A stretch of DNA of 64,000 bases from an uncultured Alphaproteobacteria bacterium (GCA_913041535.1 CAJWJK010000003.1:26953-90952), one strand, 5' to 3'; numbered from the stretch's first letter, positions 17,117-27,148 are shown. Notes: generated by a model not told the origin, from the sequence alone. Numbers and translations are program-made.

Positions 17117-18523
17117 TCACGATTTAGGAGTTGGCATTAAAAAGGGCTTAATTTTTTCATAAGCGTGGCTAGCTTGTAGTACTAACGTATCCGCATATTT
17201 AGCCCCGACAATCTGAAGGGCAACCGGTAAGCCGTCGCTACCAAAACCACAAGGTACAGTAGCGGCAGGTTGTTGGGTTAAATTAAAGGGATATGTAAAC
17301 GGAGACCATTCCCACCATCGCGTCATTCCTCGCCCTGGTGGCACTTCATTGCCGGCTGCAAATGCCGTTAGAGGCAGTTGGGGAGTTAACAGGAGGTCGT
17401 ACTTGGTATGGAATAAACCCATTAGACGACCCAATTCTTCCCTTTTGTACTCTGATTCTCTGTATTCAACTGCGCCAATACTTTTACCACGGTCTGCAAG
17501 AGCTAAAATCGGTTCATCCATTAAGTGATGTTTAGAGTCAGGAATGTGTGCAATAAGAAAAGCTAGGCCCACGGACCAAATATCTTCAAAGTATTGGCGT
17601 GGATTGGCGAAACCAGGGTCCACCTCATCGACTGTTGCCCCAAGATCATTGAAAACGCTCGCTGCTGCATCGACTTGTGCCAGCACATCGGGGTCCACTT
17701 GTGCATACCCGAGGTTTCTGCTGTAAGCAATTCGGAGACCTTTAACGACTTCCTCAGTGCGGTCTAGCATATTGTGAAAATCAGGTGGTTGATTGTTTAG
17801 AGCCAGCCAGTCTCGGGAGTCAGCCTCTGCCATGACTCGTAGCATGAGCGCAGCATCGCCGACGGTACGGGTTGTTGGACCATGGTGTGAAAGCGTACCT
17901 TGAGCGCTTGACGGATACGTTGGCACAACTCCAAACGTTGGTTTAAAACCGAACACTCCACAAAATCCTGCGGGCATACGAATCGATCCGCCGCCGTCGG
18001 AACTAATGTGTAGGAATCCCATGGCGAGAGCTGCTGCGACTGCCGCTCCACCGCTGCTACCTCCTGAAACACGCTCAGTGTTCCATGGGTTTAAAGTCTT
18101 TCCGGTAAGTGCGCACTCTGTGACACCCTTCCATCCAAATTCCGGAGTAGTAGTTTTTCCAACGAAAACTGCTCCATGTTCACGCATACGCGCAACACAT
18201 GGTGTGTCCTCCTCCCATGGGCCGCTGACTTCAGAGGTCTTTGATCCTCGTAAAGTGGGCCAGCCTTTAGAAAGCATCAGGTCTTTTATTGTTGCAGGCA
18301 CCCCATCAATTAACCCCAGCGGCTTATTACATCTCCAACGTTTTTCAGACGCTTTGGCGTCGGCTAGTGCTCGATCTTCATCGATCAGGCAAAATGCATT
18401 GTATTGCGCGTTAAGAGCGTTCATACGATCGAGCGTAGCGCGAGTCACTTCAATCGGAGACAAGTCTCCACTTCGGTAACTTGCCACGACTGAGTTGGCG
18501 GTCAGGTTGTCTAGATCGGTCAC
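17117..18523 (-). CDS. Amidase (amidase signature family)
   Basis: A 468-residue amidase-signature hydrolase. The Ser-cisSer-Lys triad is visible: Lys in VPATIKDLM, cis-Ser in SGGSSGGAAVA, and the nucleophile in DGGGSIRMPAG. Such enzymes cleave amides, aryl amides or carbamates; the substrate is unknown. GatA is unlikely because gatB and gatC are not nearby. The GTG start at 18523 follows AAGGGG. The gene is downstream of hldD on the same strand but separated by 168 bases. Confidence 0.92.
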   Translation of the reverse strand: MTDLDNLTANSVVASYRSGDLSPIEVTRATLDRMNALNAQYNAFCLIDEDRALADAKASEKRWRCNKPLGLIDGVPATIKDLMLSKGWPTLRGSKTSEVSGPWEEDTPCVARMREHGAVFVGKTTTPEFGWKGVTECALTGKTLNPWNTERVSGGSSGGAAVAAALAMGFLHISSDGGGSIRMPAGFCGVFGFKPTFGVVPTYPSSAQGTLSHHGPTTRTVGDAALMLRVMAEADSRDWLALNNQPPDFHNMLDRTEEVVKGLRIAYSRNLGYAQVDPDVLAQVDAAASVFNDLGATVDEVDPGFANPRQYFEDIWSVGLAFLIAHIPDSKHHLMDEPILALADRGKSIGAVEYRESEYKREELGRLMGLFHTKYDLLLTPQLPLTAFAAGNEVPPGRGMTRWWEWSPFTYPFNLTQQPAATVPCGFGSDGLPVALQIVGAKYADTLVLQASHAYEKIKPFLMPTPKS

Positions 18524-18691
18524 TATTTAGCCCCTTGGTTTGGGTATGAGCGTGGAGGAATTACAATAGTTATTAAGGATGTGAGCGTGATATCATAAAG
18601 CAACGAAAACGCCAATAAGGTTGGTTGTCTTTGGAGTAACGAGCGATTAAGCATCACAATAGTCATGTGCAACCAATGCTGAATGAAACCG

Positions 18692-19681
18692 CTACGGGTG
18701 ATTACTAGACTTTTCAAGATAGTCCTTTACGTAGGTAGAGATCCCCAATTCTAGAGGGGTAAATGGCTTGGTGTACCCCGAAGATCGTAGGCGGTCCATT
18801 TTTGCTTCAGTAAAGTATTGATAGCGCGTACGGAGATCTAAAGGAGTATCGCAGTACTCTATCAATGGTTCGCGATCTAAAGCTACAAAAACTGCGCTTG
18901 CAAGCTCGTTAAAGCTTCGTGCGTGACCACTTCCTAAATTGAAAAGCCCACTTATTTCTTCGTGATCAAGAAGCCATAAAATCACGTCAACGCAGTCTTT
19001 TACGTAAATGAAATCCCGCTTTTGTTCGCCGTCCTTACAGTCACTACGATGCGAGCGAAATAATTGAGGTATATGACCACTGGTGATCGTTTCATATATT
19101 TGCAGGGCTACGCTTCTCATCGCTCCTTTGTGGCCCTCACCAGGCCCAAAAACATTAAAAAACTTCAGACCAACCCACTGGGAACCCCGAAGTAGCGCCT
19201 GCGAATCAGCCGTTATACAGCGGTCGACAAGGTGCTTGCTCCAAGCATAGGGATTAAGCGGACAAAGTTTTTCCAACAACTCGGGTATTGGGTCGTCATC
19301 AAAGCCGTAAGATCCGTCGCCATACGTAGCAGCTGATGATGCGTAAATCAGACGGGTGTCATGCGCACGGCACCAGCGCCAAAGGTCTAGTGTATAGTTA
19401 GTATTGTGTTTTAGCAGCAGGTCAACGTTAGTCTCGGTAGTGTCAGAGATTGCACCCATATGGATCACGGTCTTGACTGCGCTAGCGGATGAGAGGAAGT
19501 TGATCAAATTGTCAGGCGCGATGATATCTGCGACATTGGCTGTAGATAGATTTCTCCACTTGGTGCTTTCATCATGCCAGTCACAAACGACTATGTTGTA
19601 TTCTGATTTCTCTGTTAGCTCAGAAACAATGTTGGATCCTATAAATCCAGCCCCTCCGGTTACAACAATGGTTTGCACCAT
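18692..19681 (-). CDS. hldD: ADP-L-glycero-D-manno-heptose 6-epimerase HldD (RfaD)
   Basis: HldD makes the final ADP-L-glycero-heptose precursor of the LPS inner core. The 329-residue extended SDR protein has the NADP-binding motif TGGAGFIGSNI, MGAISDTTETN, YASSAATYG and the catalytic Tyr-Lys in YAWSKHLVD. It lies four bases after hldE, so the two form one transcription unit with the upstream phosphatase gene. Confidence 0.95.
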   Translation of the reverse strand: MVQTIVVTGGAGFIGSNIVSELTEKSEYNIVVCDWHDESTKWRNLSTANVADIIAPDNLINFLSSASAVKTVIHMGAISDTTETNVDLLLKHNTNYTLDLWRWCRAHDTRLIYASSAATYGDGSYGFDDDPIPELLEKLCPLNPYAWSKHLVDRCITADSQALLRGSQWVGLKFFNVFGPGEGHKGAMRSVALQIYETITSGHIPQLFRSHRSDCKDGEQKRDFIYVKDCVDVILWLLDHEEISGLFNLGSGHARSFNELASAVFVALDREPLIEYCDTPLDLRTRYQYFTEAKMDRLRSSGYTKPFTPLELGISTYVKDYLEKSSNHP

Positions 19682-19685
19682 AATG

Positions 19686-21158
19686 CTACCTAGATGCCCG
19701 GCGGATAATGTCAGTGTCGCTATGGCCTGGTACGAGATCTGCTAGCACGACCTTGCCCCCGTAGCTTCGCACGAAGCTACCTCCTACTATATCATCCAAC
19801 TTGTAGTCAGCGCCTTTTACAAGAATGTCTGGGCGAATCTTCTTTATAATATCCAAGGGTGTATCTTCGTCGAAGATTACCACCAAATCTACATTAGCCA
19901 ATGATGAAAGGACTTCTGCTCTTGCTAACGCAGCCTGAATTGGCCGACCCTTACCTTTTAATCGTTCAACGGAATTATCACTATTAAGGCCAACTATTAG
20001 ATGATCGCAGAGAGAGTGAGTCTGATTCAATAAAGATATGTGTCCCGGATGAAGAAGGTCAAAGCAACCATTTGTGAACCCAAATGTTTTTCCCAGCCTT
20101 CTCCATACCGCAATTCTTTCTAGAGCTTGATCTACGCTGCATATTTTGGACGGAGCGGCCGTGTGTAATAAGCTATTAGACGTGGCAACCAGCTCATCTG
20201 GTCGGACTATCGCTGTTCGGGCCTTACCAACTGCAATACTACCAGCTGAATTGGCAAGCACGGCTGCTGTAGGGAGGTTGGCACCGACAGACAGTGCGAC
20301 TGCAAGCACTGCAATCACAGTGTCACCTGCTCCCGATACATCGTATACTTCTGCTCGTCGGACAGCTGGCAAATGAATGATATCGTTGGCAGTGATGACG
20401 CTTAGGCCGTCGCTGCCCCGAGTAATCACAAGGGCCTCATATTCAAACCTTGTACGTAACTTCTGGCCTGCGGCCGCGATTTCATCATCATTTGAAAGAG
20501 AAAGCCCTGTTGCTGCCATCAGTTCAGATCGATTGGGCGTTATTACAGTTGCTCCACGATAGTCTGCAAATTGGCTGCTTTGGGGGTCCACAAGGACTGG
20601 AATGTTGTGTTTCTCTGCAGCACTGATGATTGCTGACAATGAATCTTTGCGGAGCACGCCTTTCCCATAGTCTGAAAGGACTATGGCATTGCATTCTGGC
20701 ATCTCTTTAGCAATTTGATCGAGCAGGCTCTCATTTATGTTGTTTGATATCTGTAAAGTCGATTCGTCATCGGTACGTAGGAGTTGCTGGGTGCCGGCTA
20801 GGTAGCGGGTTTTGACGGTCGTGGGTCGTCCACTGTCGGTAATGAGGTGAACTTTAGTATTATCAGAGGCTAGTTCAGCTAGCTCTTCACCTTCTTTATC
20901 GTTGCCAATAATAGCATGAAGGATGGCTTGCCCCCCTAGTGATTCAATGTTACGGGCGACATTGCCAACACCGCCAGGCATAGCGTTATAATTATCCGTA
21001 CGAAGAACTGGTATCGGTGCTTCTGGGGAAACACGATCGACAGTGCCATCAATAAATCGGTCGAGTATAATGTCGCCGATGCACTGAACACGCGCTTCTT
21101 GAAGCCGATTAACGTCGAAGGACGCAGCGTCCGCTAAACCCTCAACAAGGAGTGTCAT
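19686..21158 (-). CDS. hldE: Bifunctional heptose-7-phosphate kinase / heptose-1-phosphate adenylyltransferase HldE (RfaE)
   Basis: HldE phosphorylates heptose 7-phosphate and later adds AMP, two steps of ADP-heptose synthesis for LPS. Residues 1 to about 320 are a PfkB-type kinase with GGVGNVARNI and the catalytic VSGAGDTVIAV. Residues from about 345 form the nucleotidyltransferase with FTNGCFDLLHPGHISLL (HxGH). There are two adjacent ATG codons (21161 and 21158); GGGAGGA is better spaced from the second, giving 490 residues. The first overlaps the stop of the phosphatase gene (TAATG). Confidence 0.96.
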   Translation of the reverse strand: MTLLVEGLADAASFDVNRLQEARVQCIGDIILDRFIDGTVDRVSPEAPIPVLRTDNYNAMPGGVGNVARNIESLGGQAILHAIIGNDKEGEELAELASDNTKVHLITDSGRPTTVKTRYLAGTQQLLRTDDESTLQISNNINESLLDQIAKEMPECNAIVLSDYGKGVLRKDSLSAIISAAEKHNIPVLVDPQSSQFADYRGATVITPNRSELMAATGLSLSNDDEIAAAGQKLRTRFEYEALVITRGSDGLSVITANDIIHLPAVRRAEVYDVSGAGDTVIAVLAVALSVGANLPTAAVLANSAGSIAVGKARTAIVRPDELVATSNSLLHTAAPSKICSVDQALERIAVWRRLGKTFGFTNGCFDLLHPGHISLLNQTHSLCDHLIVGLNSDNSVERLKGKGRPIQAALARAEVLSSLANVDLVVIFDEDTPLDIIKKIRPDILVKGADYKLDDIVGGSFVRSYGGKVVLADLVPGHSDTDIIRRASR

Positions 21159-21160
21159 CA

Positions 21161-21937
21161 TTATCCTCCCGTGGAAATAACACGTTGCTCGGATCCTTCA
21201 AGTACTAGGGCACTTAGCTGATCCGAGAACCATGCCCCGGTATCCACACCTATACGATGCGGATAGAACGCAACCTTATCGCTGATTGAATGACCATGAA
21301 CGATAATTTTTTCAAGCTGTGTGCTGCAGTACAAAAATTCATCGCGAATCCATAACAGATCGTCCTTTGATTGTGTATCAAGGGATAAGCTGGGTTTCAC
21401 ACCAGCATGGCAGAAGAAGTAGTCGCCACAGTCGTAGGAGAGCTCAAGCGAGTTAAGAAATGAAATGTGAGCAGCAGGAAGGCTGTTTTTTAGTGTCGAC
21501 TGTAAATTTGCGTAATCTATTGCTTGACTCAAGATTCCCTCATCAATCTCATAACTCATCAAGGTGGCATCACCGCCGTTGTATAGCCAGTTTTGGCCAG
21601 ACGATGCAGTATCAAGAAAGTCAAGGAGCATCGCTTCATGATTCCCCAAAAGATATGTAGGAGTAAATCCGTCCGGGATATCATGAAGTAAAAGGTTAAT
21701 AACTTGTTGGCTACATGGCCCACGATCAATGTAATCCCCTAAATACACGATGTGTTTGAGGAGATTTGACGCGTCGCTGGCGTCTTTAAGAATCTTCTGG
21801 TGCAGTTCCTGAAGAAGGTCACTACGGCCATGAATATCTCCAATAGCATACAATCTTCGGCCGTCAGGAATGCGACTAATCTGGTTGCTGATCACCTTTC
21901 GGTTACTCCAGTACGCGTTGTCTGTTGTCGAGGTCAT
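21161..21937 (-). CDS. PPP-family serine/threonine phosphatase or diadenosine tetraphosphatase-like metallophosphoesterase
   Basis: The 258 residues show the complete PPP signature: YAIGDIHGRSDLL, YLGDYIDRGPCS, YLLGNHEAMLLDFL, CHAGVKPS and VHGHS, which bind two metals. Bacterial members act on phosphoproteins or dinucleoside polyphosphates. It is first in an operon with hldE and hldD (one-base overlap with hldE), which hints at a role linked to the envelope, but this is inference. The name ApaH is not justified from sequence alone. Confidence 0.88.
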   Translation of the reverse strand: MTSTTDNAYWSNRKVISNQISRIPDGRRLYAIGDIHGRSDLLQELHQKILKDASDASNLLKHIVYLGDYIDRGPCSQQVINLLLHDIPDGFTPTYLLGNHEAMLLDFLDTASSGQNWLYNGGDATLMSYEIDEGILSQAIDYANLQSTLKNSLPAAHISFLNSLELSYDCGDYFFCHAGVKPSLSLDTQSKDDLLWIRDEFLYCSTQLEKIIVHGHSISDKVAFYPHRIGVDTGAWFSDQLSALVLEGSEQRVISTGG

Positions 21938-22076
21938 TACCGTTATATACTAGGATCCTCTCGTAGTATTGCAGTGAAATTTGTTGTCCCGTTTTGGTAA
22001 TTGCCATTGTTACCTATGAATAATGCAACCCATGGTTTTGACATGAGGCCGTTTACTGGAAACACCCTATTGCTTC

Positions 22077-22814
22077 ATGGCTGAGCCTGCAATTATCGTG
22101 AAGAATTTAACCAAAAGATACGATAGTGTCTTGGCTGTAGATGCAATAAATTTTGTGGTTGAGCCAGGCTCAATCACAGCGCTTCTTGGAGGTAACGGAG
22201 CAGGTAAAACTACAACAATTGCTATGCTGTTAGGATTATTATTGCCAACCTCAGGGTCAATAAGTGTTTTGGGGATAGATATGATCCGGGACAGGTATAA
22301 AGTTTTACCCCGCATGAACTTTTCCTCACCCTACGTCGAAATGCCCAAGAGACTTACTGTGGCTGAAAATCTAAAGGTTTATGCAGCCCTCTATGGAATC
22401 TCCCATATCAAAAGACGTATTTGTGAAATTGCTGAAGCGATGGATATTGTATCGTTGTTGAATCGACGCCTCGGCAATCTCTCTGCTGGGCAAAAAACGC
22501 GAGTTGCTCTTGCTAAGGCATTGATCAACCAGCCAGATATTTTGTTACTTGATGAACCAACAGCGTCGCTTGATCCAGATACGGCTGATTGGGTGCGGCA
22601 ATACTTTGTACGTTATCATGAAACTAAAGGAGCTACTTTGCTGATTGCTTCGCACAACATGGAAGAAGTGGAGCGTTTGTGCAGTGATGTAATAATGATG
22701 AAAAAAGGTAAAGTGGTTGATTGTGGTGCCCCCAGCCAGCTCATTAAACGATATGGCAGGGGCAACATGGAGGAGGTGTTTCTTGATATCGTCCGTGGGG
22801 ATACTGGAGAATAG
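22077..22814 (+). CDS. ABC transporter ATP-binding protein
   Basis: A 245-residue ABC ATPase with Walker A GGNGAGKTT, signature LSAGQKTRVALAKAL, Walker B ILLLDEPTASLD and the switch histidine in IASHNMEE. It is followed 14 bases later by an ABC-2 permease, so the pair forms an exporter of the drug/polysaccharide (NodIJ/CcmA-like) type. The cargo is unknown. The ribosome site is weak. Divergent from the phosphatase-hldE-hldD operon across a 139-base spacer. Confidence 0.93.
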   Translation: MAEPAIIVKNLTKRYDSVLAVDAINFVVEPGSITALLGGNGAGKTTTIAMLLGLLLPTSGSISVLGIDMIRDRYKVLPRMNFSSPYVEMPKRLTVAENLKVYAALYGISHIKRRICEIAEAMDIVSLLNRRLGNLSAGQKTRVALAKALINQPDILLLDEPTASLDPDTADWVRQYFVRYHETKGATLLIASHNMEEVERLCSDVIMMKKGKVVDCGAPSQLIKRYGRGNMEEVFLDIVRGDTGE

Positions 22815-22828
22815 CTACGGAAAGACTG

Positions 22829-23659
22829 ATGGAATTTAGAATATCGAGTAACCGTTACGAATTGATCTTCTCCCCAACACGTGTGGGGGCAATGGCGCTC
22901 CGATACTTCTACCTATTGCGTGGATCATGGCCACGCTATCTTGAGCTTGCATATTGGCCTACCGTCCAAATGATCCTTTGGGGTTTCATAACCGAATTTT
23001 TGGCCACCAATTCTTCTTATGTTGGCCAGGCATTTGGAGTGTTGCTATCGGCTGTCTTGCTTTGGGATGTTATGTTTCGCGGACAGTTAGGAGTGTCAAT
23101 ATCGTTTTTTGAAGAAATGTGGTCTCGCAATCTCGGACACCTTTTTGTAAGTCCTTTGCGTCCCTATGAAATGATCCTAGCACTCACGGCTATGAGTCTT
23201 GTGCGCACCATTATCGGTATTGTTCCTGCTTCTATACTGGCTATTGTATTTTTCGACTACTCTGTTTATGGCCTCGGAATATCACTTGTCGCTTTTTTTG
23301 TGAACCTTCTAGTAATGGGCTGGGCGGTTGGACTAATTGTAGCTGGTATGGTTTTACGGTTTGGTCTTGGGGCAGAAAGCTTAGCATGGGTAGCGATCTT
23401 CGCGTTGGCGCCCATTAGCGGTATATATTATCCAATCTCAGTACTCCCTAGTTGGTTACAGGTGGTGGCTCAGGCGTTACCCTCAAGCTACGTATTTGAG
23501 GGAATGCGTAGTATCATTCGGGACGGTGTAGTGCTCACTGAGCATATGGTGATTGCAGGTATGCTAAACGTCATTTATTTGCTGATTGGTGCCATAATTT
23601 TCCTCGCATTTTTTCGCAGTGCTCGAATTAAAGGTTTATTGCTAGGAGTTGGTGAGTAG
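22829..23659 (+). CDS. ABC-2 type transporter permease
   Basis: A 276-residue membrane protein with about six hydrophobic segments, for example MILWGFITEFLA, VGWAVGLIVAGMVL-like stretches and the C-terminal LNVIYLLIGAIIFLAFF. The segment ISGIYYPISVLPSWLQVVAQALPSSYVFEGMR is the conserved C-terminal signature of ABC-2 permeases. CGGAAAG provides its ribosome site after the ATPase stop. Together with the upstream ATPase it should form a homodimeric exporter of unknown substrate. Confidence 0.9.
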   Translation: MEFRISSNRYELIFSPTRVGAMALRYFYLLRGSWPRYLELAYWPTVQMILWGFITEFLATNSSYVGQAFGVLLSAVLLWDVMFRGQLGVSISFFEEMWSRNLGHLFVSPLRPYEMILALTAMSLVRTIIGIVPASILAIVFFDYSVYGLGISLVAFFVNLLVMGWAVGLIVAGMVLRFGLGAESLAWVAIFALAPISGIYYPISVLPSWLQVVAQALPSSYVFEGMRSIIRDGVVLTEHMVIAGMLNVIYLLIGAIIFLAFFRSARIKGLLLGVGE

Positions 23660-23809
23660 TTTTCTGGAGCACCTCTATCCCTATTAAGGGACTGACTGGA
23701 TAGTGCATTCTGTTATAAGGGACTCAATGAAAACATGTTTAACGATTTTCAGTGCCGTTCCGAAAGGAGTGTAAGCTGTGTTTGTCTGTGACGAAGAGCT
23801 GAGGTCTTG

Positions 23810-24259
23810 GTGAGAAAAAGCCAACCATATTGGGAAAAAAAGAAGCTATCCGAAATGAGTGAGGAAGAGTGGGAAGCATTATGTGACGGTTGCGGAAAAT
23901 GCTGTCTAGTAAAGTTGGAGGACTCAGATACTGGTTCGATTGAGAGCACAACCGTCGCTTGTCACTTGTTGGATATAAATGTTTGCAGGTGTACGAATTA
24001 CGCGCGCCGCACCGAGCTTGTGTCCGATTGTATTGCATTGGCTCCAAATAATATCAAAAAGATAAAATGGCTACCGTCCACATGTGCGTACCGATTGGTT
24101 TCTGAAGGTAAGAACCTAGAGTGGTGGCACCCGTTAGTGTCGGGTGACCCACGCACTGTACACGATGCTGGGGTTTCTGTAAGAACCACAGCTATTTCAG
24201 AAGATGACGTGCTCAATATTGAAGATTACATCGTTGATACAGAGCTATCAGATATATAA
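23810..24259 (+). CDS. YcgN/UPF0260 family cysteine-cluster protein
   Basis: A 149-residue protein with the CDGCGKCC motif near residue 25 and further cysteines in TVACHLLD, VCRCTNYARR and STCAYR, as in the zinc/iron-chelator (CxxCxxCC) family that includes E. coli YcgN. Tryptophan-rich WEALCDGCG and EWWHPLVSGDP are family features. The biochemical role is unknown. I choose the GTG at 23810, which has GAGG five bases upstream; a TTG one codon earlier is too close. Confidence 0.88.
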   Translation: MRKSQPYWEKKKLSEMSEEEWEALCDGCGKCCLVKLEDSDTGSIESTTVACHLLDINVCRCTNYARRTELVSDCIALAPNNIKKIKWLPSTCAYRLVSEGKNLEWWHPLVSGDPRTVHDAGVSVRTTAISEDDVLNIEDYIVDTELSDI

Positions 24260-24309
24260 TTTGCTCGGTTAACTGAAAAAGCTGTCAGGTATAAGGGAGG
24301 CACTTTGCT

Positions 24310-25233
24310 ATGCCAGGAAGCAAAAGATTCGTATACGCTGCAGCTCTCACACCTCTGGCTGCCGATTTGGCACCGGATGTTGCAGCCTTAAGCGGGCATT
24401 GTAAATGGTTGCTACGTAATGGTTGCGATGGAATTGGACTGCTTGGCACTACTGGAGAGGCAAACTCATTTACCATAGATGAGCGGCTAGATGTAATCGA
24501 GGGAGTTGTTGATGCGGGGGTTCGGCCTCACCAATTAATGGTTGGAACTGGGTGTTGCGCGATTGCTGATACGGTACGTCTAACGAAAGCGGCGCTTGAT
24601 GTTGGCGTTACTGACATCTTAATGCTGCCACCATTCTATTATAAGAGTGTGGATGATGACGGTTTATTTGCTTCGATCTCCTCTGTGATTGAGGCAGTGT
24701 CTGATAGTCGATTGAAACTCTACCTATATCACTTTCCGACAATGACTGGGCTGGATTTAAGTCTTGCACTTGTTGGAAAACTATACCGTTCATTTCCTAA
24801 TACGGTGGTTGGCATGAAGGATAGTTCGGGCGATTGGACTCGAATGCGAAAGTTTCTGATAGAATTGCCAGATTTTCAGTTGTTCTCTGGTACGGAGAAG
24901 TACTTGTTGGCGTGTCTTGAGGCGGGGGGCTCCGGCACTATATCCGCTACTGCCAATCTAACCAGTTTAGCTTGTGCTGAGGTCTGTAAAGCCTGGAAAA
25001 ATGGTTCAAAATCAGCACCTCAACTTCAAGCGAAGTTGACGAATGTTCGGTCTCGTTTACAGGGATATCAACTTGTACCAGCTTTAAAGGAAATCATGGC
25101 TCGCCACACGGATGAAGTGGGATGGAGAAAAGTGCGTCCGCCAATGATGCCGCTTCAGCCCGAAATAGCAGAGACTTTGTGGCAATGCGTGATTGATAGC
25201 GGACTAAAATTACCGTTAGCAATAGACTCCTGA
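24310..25233 (+). CDS. DapA/NanA-family lyase or aldolase (not clearly DapA)
   Basis: A 307-residue class I aldolase-like TIM barrel. Family marks are LLGTTGEANSFT, the tyrosine in YLYHFP, and the Schiff-base lysine in VVGMKDSSGDW. True DapA has an arginine shortly after that tyrosine (YNVPxRT) that binds the substrate carboxylate; here the place reads YHFPTMTG. It is therefore more likely a keto-acid aldolase or another member of the superfamily than dihydrodipicolinate synthase. GGGAGG before the ATG is a strong ribosome site. The convergent PBP gene ends 31 bases away. Confidence 0.85.
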   Translation: MPGSKRFVYAAALTPLAADLAPDVAALSGHCKWLLRNGCDGIGLLGTTGEANSFTIDERLDVIEGVVDAGVRPHQLMVGTGCCAIADTVRLTKAALDVGVTDILMLPPFYYKSVDDDGLFASISSVIEAVSDSRLKLYLYHFPTMTGLDLSLALVGKLYRSFPNTVVGMKDSSGDWTRMRKFLIELPDFQLFSGTEKYLLACLEAGGSGTISATANLTSLACAEVCKAWKNGSKSAPQLQAKLTNVRSRLQGYQLVPALKEIMARHTDEVGWRKVRPPMMPLQPEIAETLWQCVIDSGLKLPLAIDS

Positions 25234-25264
25234 ATTTACGGGACTGATCGGCTTCTGCTGTAGT

Positions 25265-27148
25265 TTATCGGCCGCTATACAGTGCGGTACTAGGGTCTGG
25301 GTCGACCGTTCGGGTGGTAGCCGTTACTTTAGGCAGTAAAGGACGCTGAGGCTTATCTTTGTGCGCCTCTTCCATGAATTTTCTCCAAGTGCGCGCAGGA
25401 AGGCCTCCGCCAGTCACCTTGTCCATTGGGCTAGCATTATCGTTGCCAAACCATACTCCAGTAACTAGATCAGATGTGAATCCAATGAACCAAGCGTCAC
25501 GAAAGTCTTGGCTTGTGCCAGTTTTTCCACCAGTGGGGCGGTCCAGGTTTGCAGCCTGGCCTGTGCCAGTGCTTGTGGCGGTTATCAGCATATCAACAAT
25601 ATGTTGAACGGTAATTTGCGTGAGTGCTACGCCTGGGCCATCGCCTATTCTGCTGTATATTTGTGTTCCAACACTATCCTGAATCTCGATAATTGCGTAC
25701 GGTAAAACAGCCTTACCCGCGTTCCTTGCGGTAGCGTAGGCGCCTGTCAGTTCAATGAGGCGTGTCTCTATGGAGCCGAGAGCAAGACTCGGATGATTGG
25801 GCAATGGTGTGGTGATTCCGAGCCGTTGTGCCATATCAATTACTTTATCTCTCCCAACCTGCTCTGAAAGTTGAACAGCAATAGTGTTGATAGAAAGTGA
25901 AAAAGCATCTCGTAACGTTATCGGACCAATGTAACTTCCTGAATAATTCTGGGGACTCCATCCAGAGATTGTAATTGGTTTATCATGGAATATGTCATCA
26001 GGAGTTAAACCGGATTCTAGGGCTGCCAAATAAACGAAAAACTTAAATGCTGAACCTGGTTGCCGCTGTGCTTTAACCGCGCGATTGAAAGAACTTTCAC
26101 GATAGGATTTTCCTCCAACCATTGCCCTAACAGCACCGTCGGGACTCATCGATATTAGGGCGGCTTGTTTTACTTTCTGTCTAATCCCATCCGTTTCGAG
26201 GCTTTTCGAAATAACGTTTTCAGCAACAGTTTGGAGAAAAGGCTCTAGTGTAGTCCTTACCGTTAAGTTGCGCCCTATATTTCCGACGTAATCCGGAATT
26301 TGATCGACTACCCAATCTGCGAAATAGCGATTGCCGAGATTAGCAACAGATGGCTTTATCACAACGGAATCTGATTCCACAGCGGACGCTTCACGAGGCT
26401 TAAGATACCCAGCGTTAACCATTGACCTTAATACCACGGCAGCTCTTTTCGCTGCACCAGAAGGATTAACAGTTGGCGCATAACGAGATGGTGCCTTTAA
26501 CAATCCAGCTAGGATCGCTGACTCATAAAGGTTCAAGTCGCGGGAAGATTTTCGAAAGTAGCGGCGAGAAGCTGCTTCTACGCCCCAACTTCCGGCGCCA
26601 AAATAGACTCGATTGAGGTACAGGCTGAGAATGTCATTTTTTGAAAGGCGCTCCTCTAGCCACAGAGCTAATAGGAATTCCTTAACTTTTCTGTTTAGTG
26701 TGCGTTTGGGGGTCAGAAAAAGGGCTTTCGCGAGTTGTTGGGTGATTGTGCTCCCACCCTGTTTGATGCGGCCTGCAAAGATATTAACTAATGATGCCCT
26801 GGCAATACCCAGGACATCTATTCCCCAGTGGGAATAGAATCGACGATCTTCTACAGCGAGAACGGCATGAATCAATGTTGCCGGCAATTCGTCTACTGGG
26901 ACAACGTCACTTTGAGATCCGAGTACCGTTAATTCAGATCCATCAGCTGCTAGAACCGTTATAAGCGGTGAAGCGGAAGCTTTAGTTATGCTGGCACTGG
27001 CTGGTAAGTCATGGCCATAGATAATGATTAGCGCTAGAAGCCCTATGCAGGCCCACACCGAAGCAACCAGAAACCAATATACGCTTGCTCCCAACCTTTG
27101 AGGAAGGCGTGATGGCAATGTTTCCCCAGTTTTGATCAGTTTTCGCAA
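25265..27148 (-). CDS. Class A penicillin-binding protein (PBP1A family)
   Basis: A 627-residue bifunctional peptidoglycan synthase anchored in the inner membrane by one segment (about 22-48). The glycosyltransferase (GT51) domain shows VEDRRFYSHWGID, GGSTITQQLAKALFLT and RKVKEFLLALWLE. The transpeptidase domain has SAFK (active Ser), SIN and KTGTS. It is shorter than classical E. coli PBP1A and lacks its OB-like insert, like other alphaproteobacterial members. It lies 110 bases downstream of gyrB and may have its own promoter. Confidence 0.93.
   Translation of the reverse strand: MRKLIKTGETLPSRLPQRLGASVYWFLVASVWACIGLLALIIIYGHDLPASASITKASASPLITVLAADGSELTVLGSQSDVVPVDELPATLIHAVLAVEDRRFYSHWGIDVLGIARASLVNIFAGRIKQGGSTITQQLAKALFLTPKRTLNRKVKEFLLALWLEERLSKNDILSLYLNRVYFGAGSWGVEAASRRYFRKSSRDLNLYESAILAGLLKAPSRYAPTVNPSGAAKRAAVVLRSMVNAGYLKPREASAVESDSVVIKPSVANLGNRYFADWVVDQIPDYVGNIGRNLTVRTTLEPFLQTVAENVISKSLETDGIRQKVKQAALISMSPDGAVRAMVGGKSYRESSFNRAVKAQRQPGSAFKFFVYLAALESGLTPDDIFHDKPITISGWSPQNYSGSYIGPITLRDAFSLSINTIAVQLSEQVGRDKVIDMAQRLGITTPLPNHPSLALGSIETRLIELTGAYATARNAGKAVLPYAIIEIQDSVGTQIYSRIGDGPGVALTQITVQHIVDMLITATSTGTGQAANLDRPTGGKTGTSQDFRDAWFIGFTSDLVTGVWFGNDNASPMDKVTGGGLPARTWRKFMEEAHKDKPQRPLLPKVTATTRTVDPDPSTALYSGR

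Noticed and set aside
18523-18717. A 64-codon frame on the minus strand upstream of the amidase
   Set aside because: No similarity to known proteins, no ribosome site, and it spans the spacer and overlaps the end of hldD.
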